Of a DNA stretch of 64,000 nucleotides, positions 16,762-26,909 are shown piece after piece. The position numbers and the translations under genes are program-made. Location of the stretch: the NCBI GenBank assembly GCA_946186185.1, contig CAMHMJ010000005.1, positions 62,001 to 126,000 of the forward strand. Reading direction: 5' to 3'. Source of the DNA: an uncultured Treponema sp. (lineage in GTDB: Bacteria; Spirochaetota; Spirochaetia; Treponematales; Treponemataceae). A model generated the notes under the pieces. The model was not told the origin of the DNA, ran no database searches, and was given only the letters and a program-made list of their open reading frames with translations. Each line of letters opens with the position of its first letter. Within the stretch, counting starts at the first letter, position 1.

Positions 16762-19700
16762 ATGAAAGCAAGAAAGCTTCCGTTTAAAGAGACGGTTTCA
16801 ATCATAATTTTTTTTCTCATTGTCTGCATTTCGCTTCTTTTTGCGTTTCCCGTTTTCCATGGAATTTCAAAGCGGCTTTCTTCTTCTGTTTTTTCAATCT
16901 TTTTAAACATTAAGGAAAAAACCGGGCTTTCAGTTACCTACCGTTCCCTTTCTCCCGCCGTGTTTTCCGGAATCAGGGTTAACGACATCACCCTTTACGA
17001 CAGCTTTGAGGGAGACAGCGTTTTAAAAATCAAAAAGGTTTCCCTGCGCTATAATTTTTCAAGAATCTTAAAAAAGGATTTTACCCACATTTTTACCGGC
17101 CTTACCATCGACGGTATCGTTCTGGACTTAGACCGGGACGGAAACCTGGAACTCCTTAAAAAGCTTCAGAGCCTTTCGGGCAAGGACAAAAAAGAGGAAA
17201 GCGACCTTAAGCAGAAGATTCAGGATTTTTTTGAAATTGATAACCCCTTTGATGTTTCTGTAAAAAATATTCATGTGCGCTATTCCGTGGGGTCTGACAC
17301 GGCGGATGCTTTTTTTAAGCGCATTACCTTTACTTCCCAGGAGAAGCAGAAGTCAATTTCTGCAAAAACCAGCGGCTCCCTGCTGTACTACAAAGGCGAA
17401 AGCGGGCAGAGCCTTTCCTGTTCCTTCAGTGCGGAAGGAAATCTTGTGGAAAAACTGGATAACAGCTCCGTAAACCTTCATCTTTCTGACTTTACGGACG
17501 GAAACTTTAATTTTAAACGCCTGAACCTGCTTTTCTCTTACGAATCGGATAAAATTTCTGTAATCACCGTAAAAAACTCATATCCTTTCCTGCTGTCCGG
17601 TTTTTACGATTTTGCCTCTGGAAAAGCCGACTTGAGCTTTAAGGCTGATTCCCTAACTGCCGGAACCCTGGTTTCCTTCAAAAAGGAAAGTCCTGTCCTC
17701 CGCTTCCTTGATAATATCGTTGTAAACACCTCTCTTTCGGTTTCCTATGATACAAAAAAGGGGAACCTTTTATACAAGGCCGACGGTTCAATGGCGATTT
17801 CAGATGCAATTTTTAAGGGAGGGGAAACATCTTCCTTCAGCCTGGAAGGAAATGAAAAGGAAATCAAGGTTTCATCCCTGGTTTTCAGCGGAGAGCGGCT
17901 TAATGCGGATTTCAGCGGAGATTTTGATTTTAAAAATCTTGGGCTTTCAGGAATGTTAAGCCTTTATAACTATACTCTTGATAACGGCGGACAGGTTTCC
18001 ACGGAAATTTTCTTTGAAAAAGGAAAGCGGGGCTTTATGGCTTTTGCGCCTCAGCTTCTGTTTGATTCGAAGGCCTTTACCGCCCTTCAGCTGAATGTTA
18101 CTCCCGTAAAGGATTCAATAGATTTCTCTTTTGAAGTTTCAGACTATGCTCACTTTGATTACGATAAGCCGGGGCTGGTTCAGGTTTCCGGAAGTTACCT
18201 GACTGAATCTAAATATGTTCAGCTGAATGTTTCTGCGGAGGATATGTTTTTAGACAGCGTCGCTTCTGCCGGTCTTTTTTTTACGGAAAAGAAGAACATG
18301 AATATGGAAGCCCTGTCGCCTTTTATGTTCAATGCAGACCTGTACCTTTCTTCCGACTTAAAAACGGTTTCCTTTAACCTTCCGTATCTTCTTGTTGCGG
18401 ACACCAAGCGTGATAATCTTTTTATGTATGCCTCAATGGACGGAAATGATACTTCCGTTTCCATAAGTCATCTGGATTTAATCTATGGAAAGAATCTTTC
18501 AAATCTTTCTGCCCGTTTAGACCTTTCTCCTGACCGGAAGGAAGCCTTTTTCTCCCTGGATGCAAATCATCAGTCCATACCTTATCACTTTGCCGGAACC
18601 GTAATGGAAAAATCCGTGAGCCTTTCCGGGGACTGGGGACTTTCCTTCAACATAAACAATTCTCATTCTGACCGTTTTGACGGTGCCTTTACCATGGAAA
18701 GCTTCCCGATAAAGCTTTCTGATTCGATTTTTACATTTTCTCTGGACAGCGCTTTTTCCTGGTCAAAACGGGATGGCTTTTCCCTTGTAATTTCAAAGTT
18801 TGAAGGGGAGGATGCCGGAAGCCGCTTTAATTTTCATCCACACTTGTTCTTTTCCGGAACGGTTTCCAAATACGGTGCCTTCCTTCAGGATATAAACTAT
18901 TCTGACAAGTTTTCAGCTCTAAGCGGAGACATGAACCTGGTCTGGAACATAAATGATTCAATTTTCTCCTCTGCAAACCTGGATTTTGACCTGAAAAACC
19001 AGCTTTCTTCAGAAAGCCTGCAGGTAACGGCGGAGCTTTCAAATCCAAACGGTGAAATTATAAACGGGAAGACCTTTAAGAATTCACTCTATTTAAACAG
19101 TCAGGTTGTAATCACCAATTTTGGACTCAGCCGATTCCTTACGGAAACCAGCGACAATAACCAGCTAACCGGAACCTTTATTGCTTCCGGAACTCTGGAT
19201 AATCCGTATATTGCGGCAAATCTTGATTCCGTAAAGCTAATGGCGGCGGGACAGCTTCTTTCGGTGCACGGTTCCGGCTTTGTTGAGGAAAAGGAGCTTT
19301 CCCTTGAAAACCTGAATGTCAGCTATTCGGGCTTTGAACTTTCGGGAATCAAGGCTCTTTTTGACCTTGAAAAATTTACCGGAAATGCAGGAGCCGCCTT
19401 CGATGCGGTTCTTGGCGGGAAAACCCTTCATGTTCCTATAAGCCTTGAAATGAAGGACACAAAGCTTACAGAAGGAACTATGACTCCGGAGGATTTTACA
19501 CTGAATCTCTCTCTGGAAGGAATTTCCGGTTCCCTTCTTGTAAAGCCCCTGCCACTTTCCCTTACAATGCTCTATTCAAAAGGGGCAATGGCTTTTTATA
19601 CTTCGGAACTTTTTGGCTTTTCCGGATATATTGCTGAAGACGGAACCATGGATTTTTCGGTTCCTCAGGACCGGGCCCTTTCCTTCAACGTAAAGGGAAA

Positions 19701-21228
19701 TGCCTACAGCGAAAATCTGGATGTTAAAATCGAGAATATCAGTGCAGATTTGAACCGGCTTCTGGCTTACTTCAATATGGATGATTTTCAGGTGAACCGG
19801 GGAATCCTCAGGGGAAATCTGGCTATAGGCGGGCTTAAAAGCGACCCTGATTTTGAAGGAAAAATGCTTCTTTCCGGGGCAGACTGGGAGATGAAGAATC
19901 TTGTGCCTTACCGGCTTACTGCTTCCAAGGTTCCAGTGAGCTTTGACCATAACCGGATTGAAATTCCTGAGTTCAAGGGACTGATTAAAAGATCCAATGT
20001 TTTCTTTGCCTCCGCAGATATCTATTTTGACAGATGGAATTTTGACCACCTGGACGCAACCCTCAGGACTCCGAAGGATGCCTTTATTCCGGTGAGCGTG
20101 AACGTGCCTCAGGCGCAGCTTAAGGGGGAGCTTTCTTCCTCGGTTCAGATTTCCTATCAGGATAATATTGTTGATGTTCAGGGCTACCTGAATTTTAAGA
20201 ACTCCAGCGCAAAGGTTACCAGCCGGGATTTGATTTCTGTTCCGGCCTTTGCCCAGAAGCAGACCCTTCCAAAAAAAGAGCTTTTTGTTCACACGGACCT
20301 GGATATTTTCTTTGGACAGCATGTGAACTTCACCTTTGATCCGGTTCTGCGGGCGGTTTTTGTTCCGGAAACTAAGTTTAACTTAAAGTGCGACACTGAA
20401 GACAATACCTTTAACCTGGACGGAGACATTCTTCTAAAATCCGGGGATATTGCCTATCTTTCAAGAAACTTCTATTTAAGAAACGGAATTCTCCGCTTTA
20501 ATAAAAATGAAACAACCCTTAATCCTTACATCACGGTGACTGCGGAAACCCGGGAAAAGGATTCCGACGGAAACGATGTGCGCATTATTCTTTCCGTAAT
20601 GAATCAGGAGCTTCTGAACTTTGAACCGCAGTTTTCTTCAATTCCTGTAAAGAGCGAAAATGAAATCCGTACGCTTCTGGGGCAGATTGCGGTAGGAGAT
20701 TCAGAGAACGTTTCAAGCCTTCTTCTGGCTACGGGAGACTACGCAATTCAGTCAACAATCGGACGTTCTTTGGAAAATACATTGCGGGAATATTTGAATT
20801 TTGATATATTTTCAGTTAGAACAAAAGTTCTCCAGAATGCCTTAAAACAGAACTTTTCCACTGGTTCCGATGAAAATAAACGTGCAATCGGTAACTATCT
20901 GGATAATTCAACTGTTTATATGGGTAAGTACTTTGGAAGTTCGTTATATGCAGATGCCCTTATGCACCTTTCTTATGATGAGGGAGTAGAGGGAAGATTA
21001 GAGGGCATGTCCAGCGGTTTGGAATTTCAGCCGGAAATCGGTTTTGAAATGGATATCAGTCAGATGTTCGCTCCATTGTGGAACATCTTCCTTCCTAAGA
21101 TTGGATTGAATCCGTCTATGGCGGTGGCAAATATCCGATGGTCAATGGATTTTAATTATCAGCCGGCCACGGCAGTTCGTCTGGACTTTAACAATGCAAT
21201 AACGCTTTCCTGGAAGCTTTCATTTTAG
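16762..21228 (+). CDS. tamB: TamB/AsmA-type envelope transport protein
   Basis: A very large inner-membrane-anchored periplasmic protein that bridges to the outer membrane. Family members help insert outer-membrane proteins or carry phospholipids between membranes. The 1488-residue product has an N-terminal membrane helix (about residues 10-32). Some 1,100 residues of repetitive amphipathic beta-strands follow, as expected for a beta-taco groove. The C-terminal TamB (DUF490) domain, roughly from residue 1100, includes NRGILRGNLAI and a GDILLKSGDIAYLSRNFYL segment. Directly downstream are bamA and skp, the T. pallidum order. Spirochaetes lack TamA, and work in Borrelia indicates that TamB partners BamA; the linkage here agrees. 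Confidence 0.93.
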   Translation: MKARKLPFKETVSIIIFFLIVCISLLFAFPVFHGISKRLSSSVFSIFLNIKEKTGLSVTYRSLSPAVFSGIRVNDITLYDSFEGDSVLKIKKVSLRYNFSRILKKDFTHIFTGLTIDGIVLDLDRDGNLELLKKLQSLSGKDKKEESDLKQKIQDFFEIDNPFDVSVKNIHVRYSVGSDTADAFFKRITFTSQEKQKSISAKTSGSLLYYKGESGQSLSCSFSAEGNLVEKLDNSSVNLHLSDFTDGNFNFKRLNLLFSYESDKISVITVKNSYPFLLSGFYDFASGKADLSFKADSLTAGTLVSFKKESPVLRFLDNIVVNTSLSVSYDTKKGNLLYKADGSMAISDAIFKGGETSSFSLEGNEKEIKVSSLVFSGERLNADFSGDFDFKNLGLSGMLSLYNYTLDNGGQVSTEIFFEKGKRGFMAFAPQLLFDSKAFTALQLNVTPVKDSIDFSFEVSDYAHFDYDKPGLVQVSGSYLTESKYVQLNVSAEDMFLDSVASAGLFFTEKKNMNMEALSPFMFNADLYLSSDLKTVSFNLPYLLVADTKRDNLFMYASMDGNDTSVSISHLDLIYGKNLSNLSARLDLSPDRKEAFFSLDANHQSIPYHFAGTVMEKSVSLSGDWGLSFNINNSHSDRFDGAFTMESFPIKLSDSIFTFSLDSAFSWSKRDGFSLVISKFEGEDAGSRFNFHPHLFFSGTVSKYGAFLQDINYSDKFSALSGDMNLVWNINDSIFSSANLDFDLKNQLSSESLQVTAELSNPNGEIINGKTFKNSLYLNSQVVITNFGLSRFLTETSDNNQLTGTFIASGTLDNPYIAANLDSVKLMAAGQLLSVHGSGFVEEKELSLENLNVSYSGFELSGIKALFDLEKFTGNAGAAFDAVLGGKTLHVPISLEMKDTKLTEGTMTPEDFTLNLSLEGISGSLLVKPLPLSLTMLYSKGAMAFYTSELFGFSGYIAEDGTMDFSVPQDRALSFNVKGNAYSENLDVKIENISADLNRLLAYFNMDDFQVNRGILRGNLAIGGLKSDPDFEGKMLLSGADWEMKNLVPYRLTASKVPVSFDHNRIEIPEFKGLIKRSNVFFASADIYFDRWNFDHLDATLRTPKDAFIPVSVNVPQAQLKGELSSSVQISYQDNIVDVQGYLNFKNSSAKVTSRDLISVPAFAQKQTLPKKELFVHTDLDIFFGQHVNFTFDPVLRAVFVPETKFNLKCDTEDNTFNLDGDILLKSGDIAYLSRNFYLRNGILRFNKNETTLNPYITVTAETREKDSDGNDVRIILSVMNQELLNFEPQFSSIPVKSENEIRTLLGQIAVGDSENVSSLLLATGDYAIQSTIGRSLENTLREYLNFDIFSVRTKVLQNALKQNFSTGSDENKRAIGNYLDNSTVYMGKYFGSSLYADALMHLSYDEGVEGRLEGMSSGLEFQPEIGFEMDISQMFAPLWNIFLPKIGLNPSMAVANIRWSMDFNYQPATAVRLDFNNAITLSWKLSF

Positions 21229-21247
21229 AATATTTAAGGATAAAGTT

Positions 21248-23674
21248 ATGTTATCTAAAAAAATTAAGGTTCTTAAGGGACCGGTTCTCTTTTTAATTCT
21301 TTTTGCTTTTGCATTAAATTTTAGAGTCTTTGCTGAAGAAGAGGATTCCGACTGGTTCTGGGGAAAAGAAATTTCCCAGATTACCTTCGAAGGACTTAAG
21401 AGCATTAAAAAGTCCGAGCTCTCGGGTGTAACTTCAAGCTATGTGGGAAAGAATTTTGACGACGATACCTACAATGAGCTTTTGGACCGGCTTTACAATC
21501 TGGCCTATTTTGAAGAAATCGAACCTTTTGCAAAGCACGATTCAAGGAATCCGGAAAAAATCCTTCTTGTTTTTAACGTAAAGGAGCATCCCTGCGTTTC
21601 TTCCGTTGAATTCAAGGGAAATAAAAAAATCCGCAACAATGAATTGAAGGAAACCGTTTCTATCAAGAACGGGGATGTATATATTGAACAGTCTGTTTTG
21701 ATGGATGAACGTGCACTTCGTGACCTTTACATCAAAAAAGGTTATGCCAATGCAAAAATCAGCCATACTGCTAAAGAAGAAAATGACGGAATCAAGGTTA
21801 TTTTTAATGTGCAGGAAGGAGACGGAACTGTAATTACCAAAATCCGTTTTAGCGGAAATACCGTATTCTCTGAACGAAGCCTTAAGTCAAAGCTTTCTTT
21901 GAAGGAAGAAGGTTTTATGAAGGACGGAGCGTTCCAGAAATCTTCTCTGGAGGCCGACAAGCAGGCGGTTGTAAATTACTACATGAACCGTGGTTATGTT
22001 GATGCCCATGTTCTGGATGTAATTCAGGAATCTAACCACAACGAAGAAAAGGACAGGGAAGAGCTGACCCTTACCTTCGTTATTCAGGAAGGTGCTCAGT
22101 ATACTTTCAGCGGACTTTCTGTCAGCGGAAACGAAATCTTTACAACAGAAAAGCTCATGGGCTTTGTTAAGCTTAAAGAGGGCGATATCTACAATCAGGC
22201 AAAATTCCAGGAAGGACTTTCCGGAATTACAAATATCTATTACGAAAACGGATACATGTCCAATGAGTTTATCCCTTCCATGAATAAGGATTCCGAGCTT
22301 CATACCCTGGGCTATAGCCTGAGGATTATCGAGCGTAGCCGGGCTCATATTGAAAACATTATTGTTAAGGGAAATACAAAAACTAAGGACGAGGTAATTT
22401 TACGGGAAATTCCGTTAAAACCCGGCGACGTTTTCTCCCGTGCAAAGCTTTATAACGGACTTAGAAACCTTTACAACCTTCAGTACTTCTCAAGCATTGT
22501 TCCGGAGCCTGTTGCCGGTTCTGAGGAAAATCTTGTTGACCTGGTAATTTCCGTTGAGGAAACTTCAACAACCTCCCTTCAGCTGGGTATGACCTTCTCG
22601 GGAGTTACGGACGCCGACGACTTACCGATTTCCCTTTTCTTTAAGTGGCAGAACTCAAACCTTCGTGGTGAGGGAAAAACTATTTCTGCAGGTGTTACTG
22701 CTGCTACCGGTGAACAGTCCGTGGATTTCTCTTACGGACAGAACTGGATTTTCGGTCAGCCGGTTTCCTTCTCGGAAAGCATTTCCTTCTTCCATTCAGA
22801 TTCAAGCGCCCTTGCATTAAACTGGGGTGAGGACGGAACCCTTTCTTACCCGGATTACATGGGCTACACCTCCTGGGGAACAAGCCTTTCTTCTTCTGCG
22901 GGAAGACGATGGAATCCGCTTTTTGCAATTGTAACCCTTTCAGGCGGTCTTTCTACCACCCTTACGGATAACATCTACGATGAAGGACTTTATGTTCCTA
23001 TTGATTCTGGTGTAAGTAAGTATGCGAACCGACTTGGAATTAAAAACTCCATTTTCACTTCGATTTCTCTTGATGACCGGGACGTAAACTTTGACCCTTC
23101 AAAGGGCTGGTTCATGAGTCAGCGTCTTGGCTGGTACGGACTTATTCCGGGGCTTGAAAAGGAGTTCTATCTCAGAACCGATACAAAGCTTGAAGGCTAT
23201 TTAAAGCTTTTCGATATTCCCATTGCCAACGATTTCTGGCACTTCAAGGGTGTTCTTGCTTTCTACACAGGTCTTACCTGCCAGTTCCCGCTGCCGGATT
23301 CTTCAATTCCGCGCTCAAGCATGACCTACATCGACGGTATGTTTAATGCCCGTGGATGGACCGATGTTTCTTCTGAAGCCCGGGGAAAAGCAATGCTTTC
23401 AAACCGTGTTGAATTCCGTATCCCGATTTTCCAGGGCGTTATCGGAATTGCCGGCTTCTTTGATTTTGCAGCTGTTAAAGATACTCCGGAGGAGATTTTC
23501 AATAATCTTTCCATTGATGATTTCTATTTCAGCTTTGGACCTGCCCTCCGATTCCTGGTTCCGCAGTTCCCGCTTCACCTGCTTTTTGCAAACAAGTTCA
23601 GGATGCAGGACGGAAATGTTGTCTGGGATGAAACCTGGGACTTCGTTTTGTCATTCAACCTTACAAACAGATAA
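21248..23674 (+). CDS. bamA: BamA, outer-membrane protein assembly factor
   Basis: Central component of the machinery that folds beta-barrel proteins into the outer membrane. A signal peptide (about residues 1-29, ending RVFA) is followed by five POTRA domains. Each shows the pattern of a conserved glycine plus I/V-x-F-x-G-N-x-x-(F/I) (for example VEFKGNKKI, IRFSGNTVF and IIVKGNTKT), up to about residue 430. The remainder is a 16-strand barrel, with an RGEGKT-like turn and the conserved FxRG-type region reading FNARGWTD. The last strand ends SFNLTNR and not in the classic terminal Phe. It lies 19 bases after tamB and is transcribed with it. The homologue in T. pallidum is TP0326. Confidence 0.95.
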   Translation: MLSKKIKVLKGPVLFLILFAFALNFRVFAEEEDSDWFWGKEISQITFEGLKSIKKSELSGVTSSYVGKNFDDDTYNELLDRLYNLAYFEEIEPFAKHDSRNPEKILLVFNVKEHPCVSSVEFKGNKKIRNNELKETVSIKNGDVYIEQSVLMDERALRDLYIKKGYANAKISHTAKEENDGIKVIFNVQEGDGTVITKIRFSGNTVFSERSLKSKLSLKEEGFMKDGAFQKSSLEADKQAVVNYYMNRGYVDAHVLDVIQESNHNEEKDREELTLTFVIQEGAQYTFSGLSVSGNEIFTTEKLMGFVKLKEGDIYNQAKFQEGLSGITNIYYENGYMSNEFIPSMNKDSELHTLGYSLRIIERSRAHIENIIVKGNTKTKDEVILREIPLKPGDVFSRAKLYNGLRNLYNLQYFSSIVPEPVAGSEENLVDLVISVEETSTTSLQLGMTFSGVTDADDLPISLFFKWQNSNLRGEGKTISAGVTAATGEQSVDFSYGQNWIFGQPVSFSESISFFHSDSSALALNWGEDGTLSYPDYMGYTSWGTSLSSSAGRRWNPLFAIVTLSGGLSTTLTDNIYDEGLYVPIDSGVSKYANRLGIKNSIFTSISLDDRDVNFDPSKGWFMSQRLGWYGLIPGLEKEFYLRTDTKLEGYLKLFDIPIANDFWHFKGVLAFYTGLTCQFPLPDSSIPRSSMTYIDGMFNARGWTDVSSEARGKAMLSNRVEFRIPIFQGVIGIAGFFDFAAVKDTPEEIFNNLSIDDFYFSFGPALRFLVPQFPLHLLFANKFRMQDGNVVWDETWDFVLSFNLTNR

Positions 23675-23688
23675 AAAGTTGCTATAAT
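23660..23688 (+). promoter_or_regulatory. Possible promoter inside the end of bamA, for skp-mutS
   Basis: A perfect TATAAT (23683-23688) lies between bamA and skp, with CTTACA 17 bases upstream (four of six). Transcription would start near the AAAGGAG of skp, giving an almost leaderless message, so this may be chance. Confidence 0.3.
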
Positions 23689-23706
23689 AGGGTAAAGGAG
23701 ATTTTG

Positions 23707-24228
23707 ATGAAAGCTTTCAGAAAATTAGTTGTTGTTTGTGTTTCTCTTGTATTGGGAAGTGCCGGTTTTGCCCAGCAGATTACAAAATTCGGTGTAGTTG
23801 ATACCGCAAAGGTTTACAACGCCTATTTTAGAAATTCTGCACCTGTCAGGAACTATGAAAAGAAAAGAAGCGAATTTCAGGCTGAAATCAATAAGCAGAC
23901 CGAAGAGCTTCAGCGCCTTCAGTCAAAAAAAGTAGAGTACGAAAAAGCCGGTAATGACGCTCAGGCTCAGAAAATCCAGGCTGAAATTACAAAGAAAACT
24001 GACTTTTTAACTGAGTATACAAACGCTAAAAACGTTGAATTGAACTCAATGCAGAAATCTCTTGAAACCTCAGATGCATTCTATCAGAAGCTCTACAATA
24101 CTCTTGCCCGCATTGCAGAAGGCGGCGGATACAGTATGATTTTGAGCCTTCAGCAGGAAAATGCAATTCTCTGGTATTCTTCTTCTGTCGATGTTACAGA
24201 ACAGGTTATTTCCGAGCTGGGACTCTAG
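23707..24228 (+). CDS. skp: Skp/OmpH-type periplasmic chaperone
   Basis: Periplasmic chaperone that holds unfolded outer-membrane proteins on the way to BamA. The 173-residue protein has a signal peptide (cut near GFAQQ). The conserved start FGVVDTAKVYNAYF follows, then a long K/E/Q-rich helical pair (residues 45-125) forming the tentacles of the jellyfish trimer. A short hydrophobic beta segment follows. I use the ATG with AAAGGAG upstream and ignore the overlapping TTG codon before it. Downstream of bamA, it matches TP0327 in position. mutS follows after 27 bases. Confidence 0.92.
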   Translation: MKAFRKLVVVCVSLVLGSAGFAQQITKFGVVDTAKVYNAYFRNSAPVRNYEKKRSEFQAEINKQTEELQRLQSKKVEYEKAGNDAQAQKIQAEITKKTDFLTEYTNAKNVELNSMQKSLETSDAFYQKLYNTLARIAEGGGYSMILSLQQENAILWYSSSVDVTEQVISELGL

Positions 24229-24255
24229 CTTACAACTCTCCTTAAGGAACTCAAA

Positions 24256-26850
24256 ATGGAAGATACTCAGGAACTCACCCCCGTAATGCAGCAGTATGTG
24301 AGCATTAAAAATCAGCATAAGAACGAGGTTGTTTTTTTCAGGCTTGGCGATTTTTACGAAATGTTCATGGATGATGCGGTGGAGGTTTCCCGTCTTTTGA
24401 ACCTGACCCTTACCCACAGGGGAAATCAGCCCATGTGCGGAATTCCTTTTCATGCTTCGAAGGTATATATTGCCCGTCTTTTACGAATGGGAAAAAAAAT
24501 TGTAATCTGCGAGCAGGTAGGGGATCCCAAGGCAAAAGGTCTTACGGAACGAAAGGTTGTAGAAATAATTACTCCGGGAACGGCCTGTGAAGACGAGTAT
24601 CTGGACGGAAATGTAAATAACTTTCTTGCCTCCCTTTGTGTGACAAAGCAGAAGGCGGCCTTCAGCTATATTGATGTAACTACATCTTCCTTTTATGCAA
24701 CCAGCTGGCCTGCTTCAAAAATGGAAGAAAATTTTTCCAAGGAGCTGGGACGGGCAAATCCCCGGGAAATTCTTCTTCCTCAGAGCTTAAAAAATAATTC
24801 AGTTGTACAGTCTGCCCTTCAGGAATACCCGGAGCTTTCGATTTCATATTACCCGGACTGGGATTTTAACATTGATACGGGGTACAGAAAACTTTGCGCT
24901 CAGTTTAAAACTCATAATCTTCAGTCTTTTTCTTTGAACGAAACGGATGCTGAACTTGCTCCGGCAGGCTTCCTTTTAGACTATCTTGAAAAAACTACCA
25001 ATACTGTTGTTCCTCATGTAAGTGCAATAAAGGTTTACCACGACTACAATTATCTTATTATAGACGATTCTTCAAGGCGGAATCTTGAAATTGTTTCAAA
25101 TCTTCGGGATTCTTCAAGCCAGTTTACGCTTCTTGAATGTGTAAATTTTGCCAGCACGGCTATGGGAAGCCGCATGGTGCGTAAAAACCTGCTTTTCCCT
25201 CTTACTTCAAAGGCGGAAATTGAAGAGCGCCTTGATAATGTAACATTGTTTGTTCAAAACAGAGCATTAAATAATTCCGTTCGGGAAAAGCTTTCTAAAA
25301 TTCTTGATATTGAACGCCTTACAGGCCGCATCGCTATGGACAGGGCTCATCCAAAGGATTTACAGGCACTGCGCTTAAGTCTTTCTTCCTGGCTTTCCGT
25401 CCGCTCAGAAATTGACGACTATAATCTGGCTCAGATGGACGACCAGAGCGCAATCGATATTATCGAGCTTATTGAAAATTCCATTCTAGATGACCCTGCA
25501 ACCTCTCTAACGGAAGGTCGCATTATACGGGAAGGCTGGTCTGAGGAGCTGGATAAGTGGCGCAACATCCGGGACAATTTTTCCCAGATTTTAAGCGAGT
25601 ATGAGGCTGAAATTCGTGAATCCACCGGCATTCAGACTCTTAAGATTAAGTATAACAATGCTTCCGGCTATTTTATTGAGGTTTCCAAGGGAAAGCTTTC
25701 CTTTGTTCCTTCTGATTTTATTCAGCGACGGACTCTTGTAAACGGCGACCGGTACACCACCGCCCGGCTTCAGGAGCTTGAAAAGGAGCTGAATGAGGCG
25801 GGAAGCCGTATTTTAGAGCTTGAAAGGGATCTTTTTGTTGAGGTACGAAACCGCTTAAAGGAATATGTGCCGTACCTCATGGATACTGCAAATGAAATTG
25901 CCCTGTGCGATACTGCTACAAGCTTTGCAGAGGCCGCTCTTTTACATAACTGGGTTCGCCCGGAAATTTCAGAGGATAAAAGCCTTGTAATAAAAGCCGG
26001 CCGGCATCCTGTTGTAGAAAACCATATTCCAAACGGGGAGTTTGTTCCGAATGACCTTTCCGTTTCCGCTGAAAATGACAGCGAGCCTTCTTTCTGTCTT
26101 ATTACGGGACCGAATATGGCAGGTAAAAGCACCTACCTCAGGCAGAACGCGCTGATTGTTCTTCTTGCCCAGACGGGAAGCTATGTGCCGGCTTCTTACT
26201 GTAAAATCGGTATTACGGACAGGATTTTCTGCCGTGTAGGAGCAAGCGATAACCTTGCCCGGGGTGAATCAACCTTCCTTGTGGAAATGAGCGAGACTGC
26301 AAATATCCTCAGGGCAAGTACTGACCGCTCCCTTGTAATTATGGATGAAGTAGGCCGGGGAACTTCCACCGAGGACGGACTTTCCATCGCCTGGGCGGTA
26401 AGCGAGCACCTTTTAAACCGGATTAAGTGCCGTACTCTTTTTGCGACCCATTATCACGAGCTTACCCGCCTTGAAAATCCGGCCCTTCGCTTTCTTTTTA
26501 TGGATGTTCTTGAAGAAAACGGAAGTGTGGTTTTCTTAAGAAAGGTAAAGGAGGGGGCTTCTGCAAACTCCTACGGAATTCATGTTGCCTGTCTTGCGGG
26601 TGTTCCAAAAGAGGTAACGGACCGTGCCCGTCAGATTCTGGAGCATATTCAGAGCGTGGCGGAAAACAGACCGGTTCTTTCAGATGTGCCGGAATACAAG
26701 GCTGAAAAACCGGTTTTCAATACTCCTGGACTGTTCAGCGATGAGGAAATTATTCTTGATGAAATTCTTTCCTGCGACATTGATAATATGACTCCAATGG
26801 AAGCCTTGAAAACCATAGGAAGATGGAAAAAAGAGCTTAGCGGACAATAA
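24256..26850 (+). CDS. mutS: MutS, DNA mismatch recognition ATPase
   Basis: Recognises base mismatches and small loops and recruits MutL. The 864-residue protein is full length. The N-terminal mismatch-binding domain has the intercalating Phe and its Glu in LGDFYEMF (around residue 35). Connector, lever and clamp domains follow. The ATPase has Walker A TGPNMAGKST (about 617-626), the VGASDNLARGESTFLVEM signature, Walker B VIMDEVGRGTST and the downstream ATHYHEL. The C-terminus ends in a short helical dimer segment (TPMEALKTIGRWKKEL). An AAGGA site precedes the ATG. The gene follows the envelope cluster as in T. pallidum (mutS next to ompH). Confidence 0.97.
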   Translation: MEDTQELTPVMQQYVSIKNQHKNEVVFFRLGDFYEMFMDDAVEVSRLLNLTLTHRGNQPMCGIPFHASKVYIARLLRMGKKIVICEQVGDPKAKGLTERKVVEIITPGTACEDEYLDGNVNNFLASLCVTKQKAAFSYIDVTTSSFYATSWPASKMEENFSKELGRANPREILLPQSLKNNSVVQSALQEYPELSISYYPDWDFNIDTGYRKLCAQFKTHNLQSFSLNETDAELAPAGFLLDYLEKTTNTVVPHVSAIKVYHDYNYLIIDDSSRRNLEIVSNLRDSSSQFTLLECVNFASTAMGSRMVRKNLLFPLTSKAEIEERLDNVTLFVQNRALNNSVREKLSKILDIERLTGRIAMDRAHPKDLQALRLSLSSWLSVRSEIDDYNLAQMDDQSAIDIIELIENSILDDPATSLTEGRIIREGWSEELDKWRNIRDNFSQILSEYEAEIRESTGIQTLKIKYNNASGYFIEVSKGKLSFVPSDFIQRRTLVNGDRYTTARLQELEKELNEAGSRILELERDLFVEVRNRLKEYVPYLMDTANEIALCDTATSFAEAALLHNWVRPEISEDKSLVIKAGRHPVVENHIPNGEFVPNDLSVSAENDSEPSFCLITGPNMAGKSTYLRQNALIVLLAQTGSYVPASYCKIGITDRIFCRVGASDNLARGESTFLVEMSETANILRASTDRSLVIMDEVGRGTSTEDGLSIAWAVSEHLLNRIKCRTLFATHYHELTRLENPALRFLFMDVLEENGSVVFLRKVKEGASANSYGIHVACLAGVPKEVTDRARQILEHIQSVAENRPVLSDVPEYKAEKPVFNTPGLFSDEEIILDEILSCDIDNMTPMEALKTIGRWKKELSGQ

Positions 26851-26909
26851 AAAAATTTTTTTTTCAGAAAAAACGGTATTTTTCTATTACTGAATTACTA
26901 TAATAATAT

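Noticed and set aside
19576..20322. Minus-strand frame of 248 codons inside tamB
   Set aside because: The tamB frame is continuous, with the TamB C-terminal domain in this stretch; the antisense frame has no recognisable motif or start signal.
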